From CAJGBR01 sp045637425 (GTDB lineage Bacteria; Bacteroidota; Bacteroidia; Bacteroidales; Rikenellaceae), in assembly GCA_045637425.1 (NCBI GenBank), contig JAZTZL010000030.1, forward strand, positions 1-13,207: a stretch of 13,207 nt of DNA. Direction: 5' to 3'. This document shows positions 1 to 6,290 of this stretch, one piece after another (the first letter of the stretch is position 1; each line of letters starts with the position of its first letter). The notes beneath the pieces were generated by a model that was not told the DNA's origin, searched no databases, and saw only the letters and a program-made list of their open reading frames with translations. The translations under genes and the position numbers were made by a program.

Positions 1-252
1 ATCCGACAGGCGTTGATAGTGCTTGATGATTTGAGCCTTGATATTATCCAAAGCAAGATTGATTTCTCTTGCTTCCTTGCTCTTACCTTTGGCTCGGTTG
101 CCTTTTACATCCCAAAGCTCTTTTGCAATGGTACGCTTACAGCTGAATTGGGCTACTGAGCCGTTGATTGTCACTCGTCCCATAATGGGGACAATACCGT
201 TTTTCTCCTTGCTTGCGTTCACGTAGAACAGCACCTTAAATGTACTTCGCAT
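1..252 (-). CDS. Tyrosine-type site-specific integrase, N-terminal part (runs off the left edge)
   Basis: The minus strand is open from an ATG at 252 to the first base of the window, giving 84 codons (starting MRSTFKVLFYVNASKEKNG). Residues 1 to about 80 resemble the Arm-DNA-binding N-terminal domain of Bacteroidetes phage and conjugative-transposon integrases: a beta strand with FKVLFYV, then PIMGRVTINGS, a Cys-containing strand (FSCKRTI), LWDVKGNRAKGKSKEA, and a helix with INLALDNIKAQI. In this family the domain binds arm sites at the element ends, and the core-binding and catalytic domains follow; here both lie outside the window. A consensus -7 promoter element sits 23 bases upstream of the start. 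No neighbouring mobility gene is visible, so whether this is an active element, a lone integrase or a remnant cannot be decided. The family call rests on recognition of the N-terminus only. Confidence 0.8.
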   Translation of the reverse strand, partial: MRSTFKVLFYVNASKEKNGIVPIMGRVTINGSVAQFSCKRTIAKELWDVKGNRAKGKSKEAREINLALDNIKAQIIKHYQRLSD

Positions 253-274
253 AATCCAATCTTTTTTTTGGTTA

Positions 275-282
275 CAAAATTA
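275..282 (-). promoter_or_regulatory. Promoter -7 element for the integrase
   Basis: The minus strand reads TAATTTTG, an exact match to the Bacteroidetes -7 consensus TAnnTTTG, 22 bases upstream of the integrase ATG. I see no convincing -33 TTG at 19-20 bp spacing, so the call is tentative. Confidence 0.45.
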
Positions 283-497
283 TGTATCAGCGAGTTATAC
301 ATTGCTACGCAATATGATGCAGAACTATGAAACGTGACGACACAAAGAAAAATCTTACTCGTTTTCGGGTAACGATTAGGCAACCGTTCTATTTCATTAT
401 CTTGCGTTTCTTTGCTAAATTGCCATTTCCCGTATTTCCGAGGTTTTCAGCGTAATGCGTTTATTATCAGTGCAAGATGCACTATTATTCCGATTTC
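283..497. other. Intergenic region between integrase and lspA; no gene found
   Basis: About 300 bases separate the divergent integrase (starts at 252) and lspA (starts at 551). I see no convincing coding frame: the open frames here only run antisense to, or upstream in frame with, lspA. The only local structure is a small dyad at 470-482 (GTGCA-AGA-TGCAC, five base pairs). If the integrase belongs to an integrated element, the element end and its attachment site could lie in this stretch, but no tRNA fragment or recognisable core site is visible. Confidence 0.4.
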
Positions 498-498
498 G

Positions 499-530
499 GT
501 TGATTATTCCAGCGTTTTTTTGTAACTTTG
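499..530 (+). promoter_or_regulatory. Promoter for the lspA-rimO operon
   Basis: TAACTTTG at 523-530 matches the Bacteroidetes -7 consensus TAnnTTTG, with a -33 TTG at 500-502 and a 20-bp spacer. Transcription would begin near 536-538. That supports translation from the ATG at 551 and excludes the in-frame ATG at 455, which lies upstream of the promoter. Confidence 0.7.
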
Positions 531-550
531 CCAAAATTATTTTCAAAATT

Positions 551-1153
551 ATGACAAAACGAAATTGTACGATACTGATATTGCTGCTGCTGATTGTAGA
601 CCAAGTAGTCAAAATTTGGATAAAAACCACATTTACACTCGATGAAAGTGTCGATGTGTTGGGCGATTGGTTCAAGTTGCGATTCATTGAAAATCCAGGA
701 GCCGCATACGGATTCGAATTGGGAGGAAAGTACGGGAAACTCATTCTCAGCCTTTTCCGCATAGCAGCTGTATCCCTGATTGGCTACTATATCTATGCCA
801 AACTTATCCCGCGCAAGGTTAATACGGGAATCATAGTCGGCTTTGTATTGCTGCTTGCCGGAGCGCTCGGAAACATCATTGACTGCGCATTTTACGGACT
901 GATTTTCTCTGACTCCACACCATTCACCGTAGCAGAAATATTCCCTGCAGATGGAGGCTACGGCACATTTCTGCACGGCAAAGTTGTGGATATGCTCTAC
1001 TTCCCGATTATCAACGGACACTACCCAGAGTGGCTACCAGCAGTCGGAGGGCAACCATTCACCTTCTTCAGCCCAATATTCAACATAGCAGATGCGTACA
1101 TCTCGGTTGGAGTAATCTACCTGCTGTTATTCCACTCAAAACACCTCAAGTAG
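551..1153 (+). CDS. lspA: Lipoprotein signal peptidase (signal peptidase II)
   Basis: This inner-membrane aspartyl protease removes the signal peptide from diacylglyceryl-modified prolipoproteins. The 200-residue protein has an N-terminal membrane helix (about 6-24) and further hydrophobic segments near 64-84, 93-112 and 180-194. The catalytic aspartates are seen in GALGNIID (D111) and FNIADAY (D181), and the conserved ENPGAAYGF motif is at 47-55. It is longer than the roughly 165-residue enterobacterial protein because of an extra periplasmic loop between the last two helices (about 113-176), which I know as usual in Bacteroidetes. The residue after the first aspartate is Cys, where many homologues have Arg. 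The start at 551 fits the promoter at 499-530. Its stop lies one base before rimO, so the two are co-transcribed and probably translationally coupled. The identification is firm. Confidence 0.95.
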   Translation: MTKRNCTILILLLLIVDQVVKIWIKTTFTLDESVDVLGDWFKLRFIENPGAAYGFELGGKYGKLILSLFRIAAVSLIGYYIYAKLIPRKVNTGIIVGFVLLLAGALGNIIDCAFYGLIFSDSTPFTVAEIFPADGGYGTFLHGKVVDMLYFPIINGHYPEWLPAVGGQPFTFFSPIFNIADAYISVGVIYLLLFHSKHLK

Positions 1154-1154
1154 T

Positions 1155-2453
1155 ATGAAAAAGAAATTGATAAATATAGTTACGCTTGGTTGCTCGAAAA
1201 ATACGGTTGATTCGGAACATCTGATGGCTCAGTTGGCAGACTCGGGCTGGAACGTAGTTTTCGACTCAAACAGTTCTGATGCAAAAGTAGTTGTAATAAA
1301 CACTTGCGGATTTATCGGTGATGCCAAAGAGGAGTCGGTAAACACTATACTTGAATTTGTGCGTGCAAAAGAGGCTGGACTGATTGAAAAAATATATGTA
1401 ATCGGTTGTTTGAGCGAACGTTACAAAAAAGACTTGGAAGCCGAAATACCCGAAGTTGATGGCTATTTCGGAGCCCGTACGCTGGAAGATGTTGTTCGTG
1501 AATTGACTGGCGAATTCAAACCAGAATTGCAGTGCAGACGTATCATCACCACCCCATCACACTACGCATATCTGAAGATTTCTGAGGGTTGTAATTGGCG
1601 ATGTGGCTACTGCGCAATTCCACTGATTCGTGGAACACATCGTTCGGTGCCGATGGAGGATTTGCTGGAAGAAGCTCGACTGCTGGCACAGGGCGGAGTA
1701 AAAGAACTTATTGTCATCGCACAAGACTCAACTTATTATGGTATTGACCTTTACGGCGAACGCCGCATAGCGCAACTGCTCAGAGAATTGTGCAAAATAG
1801 AGGGGCTGGAATGGATTAGATTGCACTATGCATACCCATCGCAGTTCCCATTGGAGGTGCTCGAAGTGTTAAGAGATGAGCCGAAAATGTGTAAATATTT
1901 GGACCTGCCCGTGCAACATATCTCAACAAACCAACTCAAAGCAATGAGGCGAAACATCACTCGCGAACAGACCGAAGAACTGATATCCAAAATCAGAAAA
2001 GAGGTTCTGGGCATCACACTGCGCACAACTATGATAGTTGGCTACCCGGGCGAAACGGAGGCTGACTTCGGAGAGTTGGTAGACTTTGTTACCACGACCA
2101 AATTTGACCGACTCGGCGTATTCACCTACTCGGAAGAGGAGGGAACATACTCGGCAGAAAAGTTGCAAAACGATGTGCCCGAAGATGAAAAAGAGCGACG
2201 CAGAGATGAAATAATGGAGATTCAGTCGGCAATATCACTCGCAAAAAATGAAGAAAAAGTCGAAAAAACTTTCAGAGTAATTATCGACCGAGTGGAAGGC
2301 GATTACTTTGTAGGGCGTACCGAAGGAGATTCTCCAGAGGTGGATAATGAGGTATTAATCAGTTCGAAAGAAAAACTCAGTATCGGAGAATTTTATGATG
2401 TAGTCGTAACTCAAGCCGATGAGTACGACCTCTACGGAAAAGTTGTGAAATAA
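1155..2453 (+). CDS. rimO: Ribosomal protein S12 (Asp) methylthiotransferase RimO
   Basis: RimO is a cytoplasmic radical-SAM enzyme that attaches a methylthio group to a conserved aspartate of ribosomal protein uS12. The 432 residues show the full layout. The N-terminal MTTase (UPF0004) domain carries the three auxiliary-cluster cysteines C13 (TLGCSKN), C51 (NTCGFI) and C85 (GCLSERY). The radical-SAM CX3CX2C motif follows as C146, C150 and C153 (GCNWRCGYCAIP). A C-terminal TRAM domain spans roughly 365-432. The opening TLGCSKNTVDSE and the GTHRS segment favour RimO over the related tRNA enzyme MiaB. Length is typical of the family. It starts one base after the lspA stop. No terminator hairpin follows, but a new promoter does (2469-2500). 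Confidence 0.96.
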   Translation: MKKKLINIVTLGCSKNTVDSEHLMAQLADSGWNVVFDSNSSDAKVVVINTCGFIGDAKEESVNTILEFVRAKEAGLIEKIYVIGCLSERYKKDLEAEIPEVDGYFGARTLEDVVRELTGEFKPELQCRRIITTPSHYAYLKISEGCNWRCGYCAIPLIRGTHRSVPMEDLLEEARLLAQGGVKELIVIAQDSTYYGIDLYGERRIAQLLRELCKIEGLEWIRLHYAYPSQFPLEVLEVLRDEPKMCKYLDLPVQHISTNQLKAMRRNITREQTEELISKIRKEVLGITLRTTMIVGYPGETEADFGELVDFVTTTKFDRLGVFTYSEEEGTYSAEKLQNDVPEDEKERRRDEIMEIQSAISLAKNEEKVEKTFRVIIDRVEGDYFVGRTEGDSPEVDNEVLISSKEKLSIGEFYDVVVTQADEYDLYGKVVK

Positions 2454-2468
2454 AAAATACAACATTTT

Positions 2469-2500
2469 TTTGCACAACTTGAAAAAAAATAGTACCTTTG
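2469..2500 (+). promoter_or_regulatory. Promoter for the coiled-coil gene and zapA
   Basis: TACCTTTG at 2493-2500 matches the -7 consensus TAnnTTTG. A -33 TTTG at 2469-2472 sits after a T-run with exactly 20 bp between the two elements. The start point would fall near 2506-2508, leaving a leader of about 20 bases to the ATG at 2526. Confidence 0.7.
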
Positions 2501-2525
2501 AGGAAAATACAATTTGTTATTAGCG

Positions 2526-2816
2526 ATGCAACTTTTTGAGGTCATTGAACGGTTAAAACAAAAAATCGGCGTGGTTATTGCCGATAATAAACGACTGACC
2601 GCCGCGCTGGAAAAAAGCGAAACCAAAAACAAAGAGTTGAGAGATAAAAACAAATTGTTAGTCGAACAAGTAGGAAAACTTGAACAGATTGTGGCATCAA
2701 ATGCTACAGCAAAGGGATTTGTGAATGTCTCAGGCGGGACAAATCCTGCAGTTGAACGAATCGACAAACTACTCGATGAAATCGAGGATTGTATAGCTCT
2801 GATGAATAAACAGTGA
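2526..2816 (+). CDS. Small coiled-coil protein encoded just upstream of ZapA (function unknown)
   Basis: A 96-residue cytoplasmic protein with no signal peptide and no catalytic motif. From residue 3 to 56 the heptad a/d positions alternate perfectly every three and four residues (L3, I7, L10, I14, V17, N21, L24, L28, S31, N35, L38, N42, L45, V49, L52, V56), so one long parallel coiled coil is predicted. Asn at several core positions suggests a dimer. A short linker with GFVNVSGG follows, then a second amphipathic helix (V76, I79, L83, I86, I90, M93). I chose the ATG at 2526 over an in-frame TTG at 2514 because it leaves a normal leader after the promoter. The stop lies seven bases before zapA, so the two form an operon. 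By size, structure and context it could play a ZapB-like role in cell division, but that is inference; I recognise no named family. Confidence 0.75.
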   Translation: MQLFEVIERLKQKIGVVIADNKRLTAALEKSETKNKELRDKNKLLVEQVGKLEQIVASNATAKGFVNVSGGTNPAVERIDKLLDEIEDCIALMNKQ

Positions 2817-2823
2817 ACGGCGT

Positions 2824-3123
2824 ATGGATAACGATGAAAAAATGGTAATCAGCGTCCAGATCTCAGGAACAATATACACCCTGACGATTCCGCGTCGTGA
2901 CGAAGAAAAATATAGACGTGCGGGAGTAATAGTAAATCGCACAATAGCAGGCTATAAAGCAAAATATAAGGCAACACACGAAAACTATTTCGCAATGGCA
3001 GCACTACACGCTAGTGCAGAAAATGTCGAATGGTTGATGAAAAATGTCGAAGGACGAGCTACAAACGAACTGCTCGACATTGAAAAAGAGTTAGATGCCT
3101 ATATTGCACAGATACAAAAATAA
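2824..3123 (+). CDS. zapA: Cell division protein ZapA
   Basis: ZapA binds FtsZ in the cytoplasm and bundles its filaments at the division site. The 99-residue protein has the family plan: an N-terminal beta segment (VISVQISGTIYTLTIPR, about 8-24), then a helix beginning EEKYRRAGVIVN, and a long C-terminal helix that forms the dimer or tetramer coiled coil (about 47-98). The family typically has about 95-110 residues. It lies seven bases after the small coiled-coil gene and shares its promoter. A 6S RNA follows about 30 bases after the stop, an order also seen in enterobacteria (zapA-ssrS). Sequence identity to characterised ZapA is low in this phylum, but size, start motif and context agree. 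Confidence 0.85.
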   Translation: MDNDEKMVISVQISGTIYTLTIPRRDEEKYRRAGVIVNRTIAGYKAKYKATHENYFAMAALHASAENVEWLMKNVEGRATNELLDIEKELDAYIAQIQK

Positions 3124-3149
3124 GTTCTTTCTTATAGAGGAAGTTCGGA

Positions 3150-3355
3150 ATTCGCCCGCTTGGATTCCCTTTGACTTTGCGAAACTCGACATTTATTTAA
3201 AAATGGAGTTGTACCTCAGGTAGTTAAAAACAGGCCTTAACCACTTAGGTGGTTTCCGTTGCGACGGGACGTTGGACGTTTGCGATTATCGGGAGATTCC
3301 ACTATGACGTTACTGGGGTTTTCGTCTGAAATCAAAGGAGTCTGTGCGGGTTTTA
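3150..3355 (+). ncRNA. ssrS: 6S RNA
   Basis: 6S RNA imitates an open promoter and sequesters the housekeeping RNA polymerase holoenzyme. Here about 200 bases fold into the expected rod. CCCGC (3155-3159), GATTCC and CTTTGA (to about 3174) pair with TCAAAGG, AGTC and GCGGG (3332-3350) as an interrupted closing stem. Inside are a long irregular arm and an apical hairpin AACCAC-TTAG-GTGGTT at 3239-3254, plus a small CCGT-TGCG-ACGG stem at 3256-3267. A U-rich tail follows (3351-3362). The stretch has no coding frame, is flanked by zapA and rny, and is oriented with them; from memory this is the usual site of 6S RNA in Bacteroidales. The exact ends are estimates. A clear own promoter was not found, so it may be processed from a zapA transcript. 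Confidence 0.8.
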
Positions 3356-3362
3356 TTTTTTT
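3346..3362 (+). terminator. U-rich tail at the 6S RNA 3' end
   Basis: The 3' strand of the 6S closing stem (GCGGG, 3346-3350) is followed directly by TTTTATTTTTTT. The closing stem plus this tract could end the 6S transcript in the manner of a rho-independent terminator, although the stem strands are nearly 190 bases apart. Confidence 0.4.
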
Positions 3363-3369
3363 GTAAACC

Positions 3370-3385
3370 GCTGCAAATATGCAGC
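3370..3385 (+). other. Short hairpin ahead of rny
   Basis: GCTGCA-AATA-TGCAGC forms a perfect six-base-pair stem with a tetraloop, 34 bases before the rny start. No U-tract follows, so it is unlikely to be a terminator. It could affect rny translation or mark the end of a processed transcript; this is conjecture. Confidence 0.35.
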
Positions 3386-3419
3386 TTTGTGAAGAAACTT
3401 AATTATAAATTTATACAAA

Positions 3420-4955
3420 ATGATGACACAAATAATAATTGGAGTAGTTATCGCTTTGATTTCCGGTGTAGCAGCCTATCTGCTGACTACAAAGGCTACG
3501 GAAAAGAAGCGACGAAATATACTCAAAAATGCCGAAATCGACGGCGAAATGATGAAGAAAGAGAAGATTTTGCAGGCTAAGGAGAAGTTCATTCAACTCA
3601 AGGCCGAACACGACCGCTCGTGCAACGAACGTAATGCAAAAATCTCTCAGGCTGAATCAAAACTCAAACAACAGGAAAATTCACTCAATCAAAAAATTGA
3701 GGACCTTAATCGCAAAAATCGCGAGGCTGATGCGCTCAAAGAACAGCTCAACACTCAAATGCAGGGCATCAACAGCAAGAAAGAGGAACTCGCAAAGATG
3801 TTCAAAGAACAAGTTGCGCGACTCGAACAAATCAGCGGTATGAATAGCGAAGAGGCTAAAAATGTACTGGTTGAATCAATGAAACAAGAGGCCAAAAGCG
3901 AAGCTATGAGCTATATCAATGACGTAATAGAAGATGCAAAACTGACTGCCACAAAAGAGGCTAAGAGCATTGTTATCAAGTCTATACAGCGAGTTGCTAC
4001 GGAAGTTGCCATTGAGAACTCAGTTACCGTATTCAACATTGACTCTGACGAAGTAAAGGGTAGAATCATCGGTCGCGAAGGTAGAAATATCCGTACACTG
4101 GAAGCCGCTACGGGCGTTGAAATTATCGTAGACGACACTCCTGATGCAATCATTCTCTCGGCATTCGACCCCGTTCGCCGTGAAATTGCGCGCTTGGCTC
4201 TGCACCAACTCGTAACCGATGGCCGTATCCACCCAGCTCGCATCGAAGAAGTTGTTGCAAAAGTTCAGAAACAAATCGAAGAAGAAGTCATCGAAGTGGG
4301 TAAACGCACAGCTATCGACCTGGGTATCCACGGCCTGCACAGCGACTTGATTCGTCTGATTGGTAAGATGAAATACCGTTCTTCATACGGACAAAACCTG
4401 TTGCAACACTCGCGAGAAGTTGCTAATCTTTGCGGTATTATGGCTTCGGAATTGGGTCTTAACGCTAAGTTGGCTCGTCGAGCTGGTTTGCTGCACGACA
4501 TTGGCAAGGTGCCCGATGATGAACCAGAACAACCGCACGCAATCATCGGTATGAAACTCGCCGAAAAATACAAGGAAAAACCAGATGTAGTAAACGCTAT
4601 TGGCGCTCACCACGACGAGGCCGAAATGACTTCTCTGATTGCTCCGATTGTTCAAGTCTGCGACGCAATTTCGGGTGCAAGACCGGGTGCAAGACGCGAA
4701 GTGGTTGAATCATACATCAAGCGTCTGAAGGGTATGGAGGATTTGGCAATGTCATATCCGGGCGTAATGAAGACATACGCAATCCAAGCAGGTCGCGAAT
4801 TGAGAGTTATCGTGGGTAGCGAAAAACTCACAGACCAAGAGGCTGAAATGTTGTCACACGACATAGCTAAAAAGATTCAAGACGAGATGACCTATCCGGG
4901 TCAAGTGAAGATTACGGTCATTCGCGAAACTCGCTCAATCAGTTACGCAAAATAG
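3420..4955 (+). CDS. rny: Ribonuclease Y
   Basis: RNase Y is a membrane-anchored endoribonuclease that starts mRNA decay. The 511-residue protein has an N-terminal membrane helix (about 4-23, IIIGVVIALISGVAAYLL), then a charged coiled coil (about 30-170). A KH RNA-binding domain follows with the GRIIGREGRNIR motif near residue 215. The HD hydrolase domain has the metal-binding HDIGK near 360 and HHDE near 398. The C-terminal region is complete, and the length is usual for the family. Start is ATG at 3420, or the ATG immediately after at 3423. No perfect promoter was found just upstream, so it may be transcribed together with the 6S RNA region. A strong terminator follows its stop. Confidence 0.96.
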   Translation: MMTQIIIGVVIALISGVAAYLLTTKATEKKRRNILKNAEIDGEMMKKEKILQAKEKFIQLKAEHDRSCNERNAKISQAESKLKQQENSLNQKIEDLNRKNREADALKEQLNTQMQGINSKKEELAKMFKEQVARLEQISGMNSEEAKNVLVESMKQEAKSEAMSYINDVIEDAKLTATKEAKSIVIKSIQRVATEVAIENSVTVFNIDSDEVKGRIIGREGRNIRTLEAATGVEIIVDDTPDAIILSAFDPVRREIARLALHQLVTDGRIHPARIEEVVAKVQKQIEEEVIEVGKRTAIDLGIHGLHSDLIRLIGKMKYRSSYGQNLLQHSREVANLCGIMASELGLNAKLARRAGLLHDIGKVPDDEPEQPHAIIGMKLAEKYKEKPDVVNAIGAHHDEAEMTSLIAPIVQVCDAISGARPGARREVVESYIKRLKGMEDLAMSYPGVMKTYAIQAGRELRVIVGSEKLTDQEAEMLSHDIAKKIQDEMTYPGQVKITVIRETRSISYAK

Positions 4956-4979
4956 AGTTGCAAACTGCATAAAACAAAG

Positions 4980-5013
4980 ACTGCCGAAGATTACTCTTCG
5001 GCAGTTATTTTTT
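4980..5013. terminator. Bidirectional terminator between rny and mnmA
   Basis: ACTGCCGAAGA-TTAC-TCTTCGGCAGT is a perfect 11-base-pair stem with a four-base loop. It is followed on the plus strand by ATTTTTTT (5006-5013). On the minus strand the stem is followed by a weaker T-rich run (CTTTGTTTTA). It lies between the convergent stops of rny (4955) and mnmA (5029), so it probably ends both transcripts. Confidence 0.9.
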
Positions 5014-5028
5014 AGTATTCAGTCACAT

Positions 5029-6204
5029 TTAGCGATTAATTACGCCCGAGCCGATAACCTCGCCTTCGGCTGAATACCACGCAGCAAATTGCCCCGGAGT
5101 AATACTACGCTGCGGACGGTCAAAGACAAGGAATCCGCCCTGATCTGTCACCTTCAATGTAGCCTCTTGCAACGGCTGGCGATAGCGTATTCGAGCCATA
5201 TAACGCTGCTCACCACCAACAGCCACAACCTTATCGGGGCGAATCCAATGTATTTCTTCAGGTTTAATTTTCAGAGCACTACGCATCAGTCCCGGGTGTT
5301 CGCTACCCTGCCCCACGTAGACAATGTTTCGTTCGACATCAATTCCAATCACAAACAGCGGCAGAGCCTTACCCCCTACTCCGAGCCCGTGTCGCTGACC
5401 TACGGTATAAAAATGAGCTCCGTTATGTTGACCAACCACAATACCGTCCGACGGCTTGTACTCATACGGAGCAGACAAATCTTCAAGGTCACCACTCATA
5501 CGACGCTCGGCCATCTCTTCGTATCCACTCCACGACGCCGCAATCTCGATAATTTTACCCTTCTTAGCTGCAAGTTTTTGTTGCAGGAACACAGGTAAAT
5601 CAACCTTGCCCACGAAGCAAATACCCTGCGAATCCTTTCGTTTTGCCGTAGCCAACTTCATCTCTTCTGCCACTCGACGCACATCGGGTTTGAGCATATC
5701 CCCAATCGGGAATAGAGCCTTAGAAAGCTGATACTGATTGAGTTGACACAAGAAATAACTTTGATCTTTATTAGGATCGCTACCCGCCCAGAGTCCGTAG
5801 ACGCCGTTCTCCTCTGAGCGCTGGCAGTAGTGTCCCGTAGCTACATAATCGGCACCGAGGTTCATCGCCTCGTTCAAAAAGGCATCGAACTTTATCTCTC
5901 TGTTACACAGCACGTCGGGATTTGGAGTTCGGCCGTTTTCGTACTCTGAAAACATATAATCCACCACGCGATGTCTGTACTGCTCGCTCAGGTCAATGTA
6001 TCGGAACGGAATATCCAATCGTTTGGCAACCAACTCGGCAAAAGTGAGGTCATCGTGCCAGGGGCAATCACCAGCAAGCGTACCCTCGGTATCGTGCCAG
6101 TTTTGCATAAAGAGTCCAATGACATCATATCCTTGTTGTTTCAATATATAGGCAGCTACACTTGAATCCACGCCACCCGAGAGTCCTACGACAACGCGCT
6201 TCAT
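5029..6204 (-). CDS. mnmA: tRNA-specific 2-thiouridylase MnmA
   Basis: MnmA activates the wobble uridine (U34) of tRNA-Lys, -Glu and -Gln with ATP and transfers sulfur to C2. The 391-residue protein has the PP-loop GLSGGVDSS (7-15) and DYVATGHY near 119-126. The two catalytic cysteines are C100 (PNPDVLCNREIKF) and C196 (DSQGICFVG). The TVGQRHG segment and the C-terminal beta barrel ending GEVIGSGVI are also family features. I chose the ATG at 6204, which gives the standard opening MKRVVVGLSGG and an adequate leader after the promoter at 6223-6254; an in-frame ATG at 6210 would add two residues. It is transcribed alone from its own promoter and ends at the shared terminator with rny. Confidence 0.96.
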   Translation of the reverse strand: MKRVVVGLSGGVDSSVAAYILKQQGYDVIGLFMQNWHDTEGTLAGDCPWHDDLTFAELVAKRLDIPFRYIDLSEQYRHRVVDYMFSEYENGRTPNPDVLCNREIKFDAFLNEAMNLGADYVATGHYCQRSEENGVYGLWAGSDPNKDQSYFLCQLNQYQLSKALFPIGDMLKPDVRRVAEEMKLATAKRKDSQGICFVGKVDLPVFLQQKLAAKKGKIIEIAASWSGYEEMAERRMSGDLEDLSAPYEYKPSDGIVVGQHNGAHFYTVGQRHGLGVGGKALPLFVIGIDVERNIVYVGQGSEHPGLMRSALKIKPEEIHWIRPDKVVAVGGEQRYMARIRYRQPLQEATLKVTDQGGFLVFDRPQRSITPGQFAAWYSAEGEVIGSGVINR

Positions 6205-6222
6205 AATCATTCAAATTTATCA

Positions 6223-6254
6223 CAAAAGTACTCATTTTTTGCCACACAGACAAT
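6223..6254 (-). promoter_or_regulatory. Promoter for mnmA
   Basis: On the minus strand the -7 element TACTTTTG (6223-6230) matches TAnnTTTG. A -33 ATTG lies at 6251-6254, giving a 20-bp spacer. The start point would be near 6217, just upstream of the mnmA ATG. Confidence 0.7.
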
Positions 6255-6290
6255 AGCATAACTATTCATCAGCAAGGTTGGCATTAGATT

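Noticed and set aside
38..226. A 62-codon plus-strand frame at the left edge.
   Set aside because: It overlaps the minus-strand integrase N-terminus, which has clear family similarity; the plus frame has none.
455..550. A longer lspA beginning at the ATG at 455.
   Set aside because: The added residues have no family similarity, and the region contains the likely promoter (499-530).
485..1021. A 178-codon open frame antisense to lspA.
   Set aside because: It lies entirely over the well-supported lspA gene and its translation shows no recognisable domain; it is a shadow frame.
3406..3413. TAAATTTA just before rny as a -7 promoter element.
   Set aside because: It differs from the consensus at the final G, and transcription would begin at or inside the start codon.
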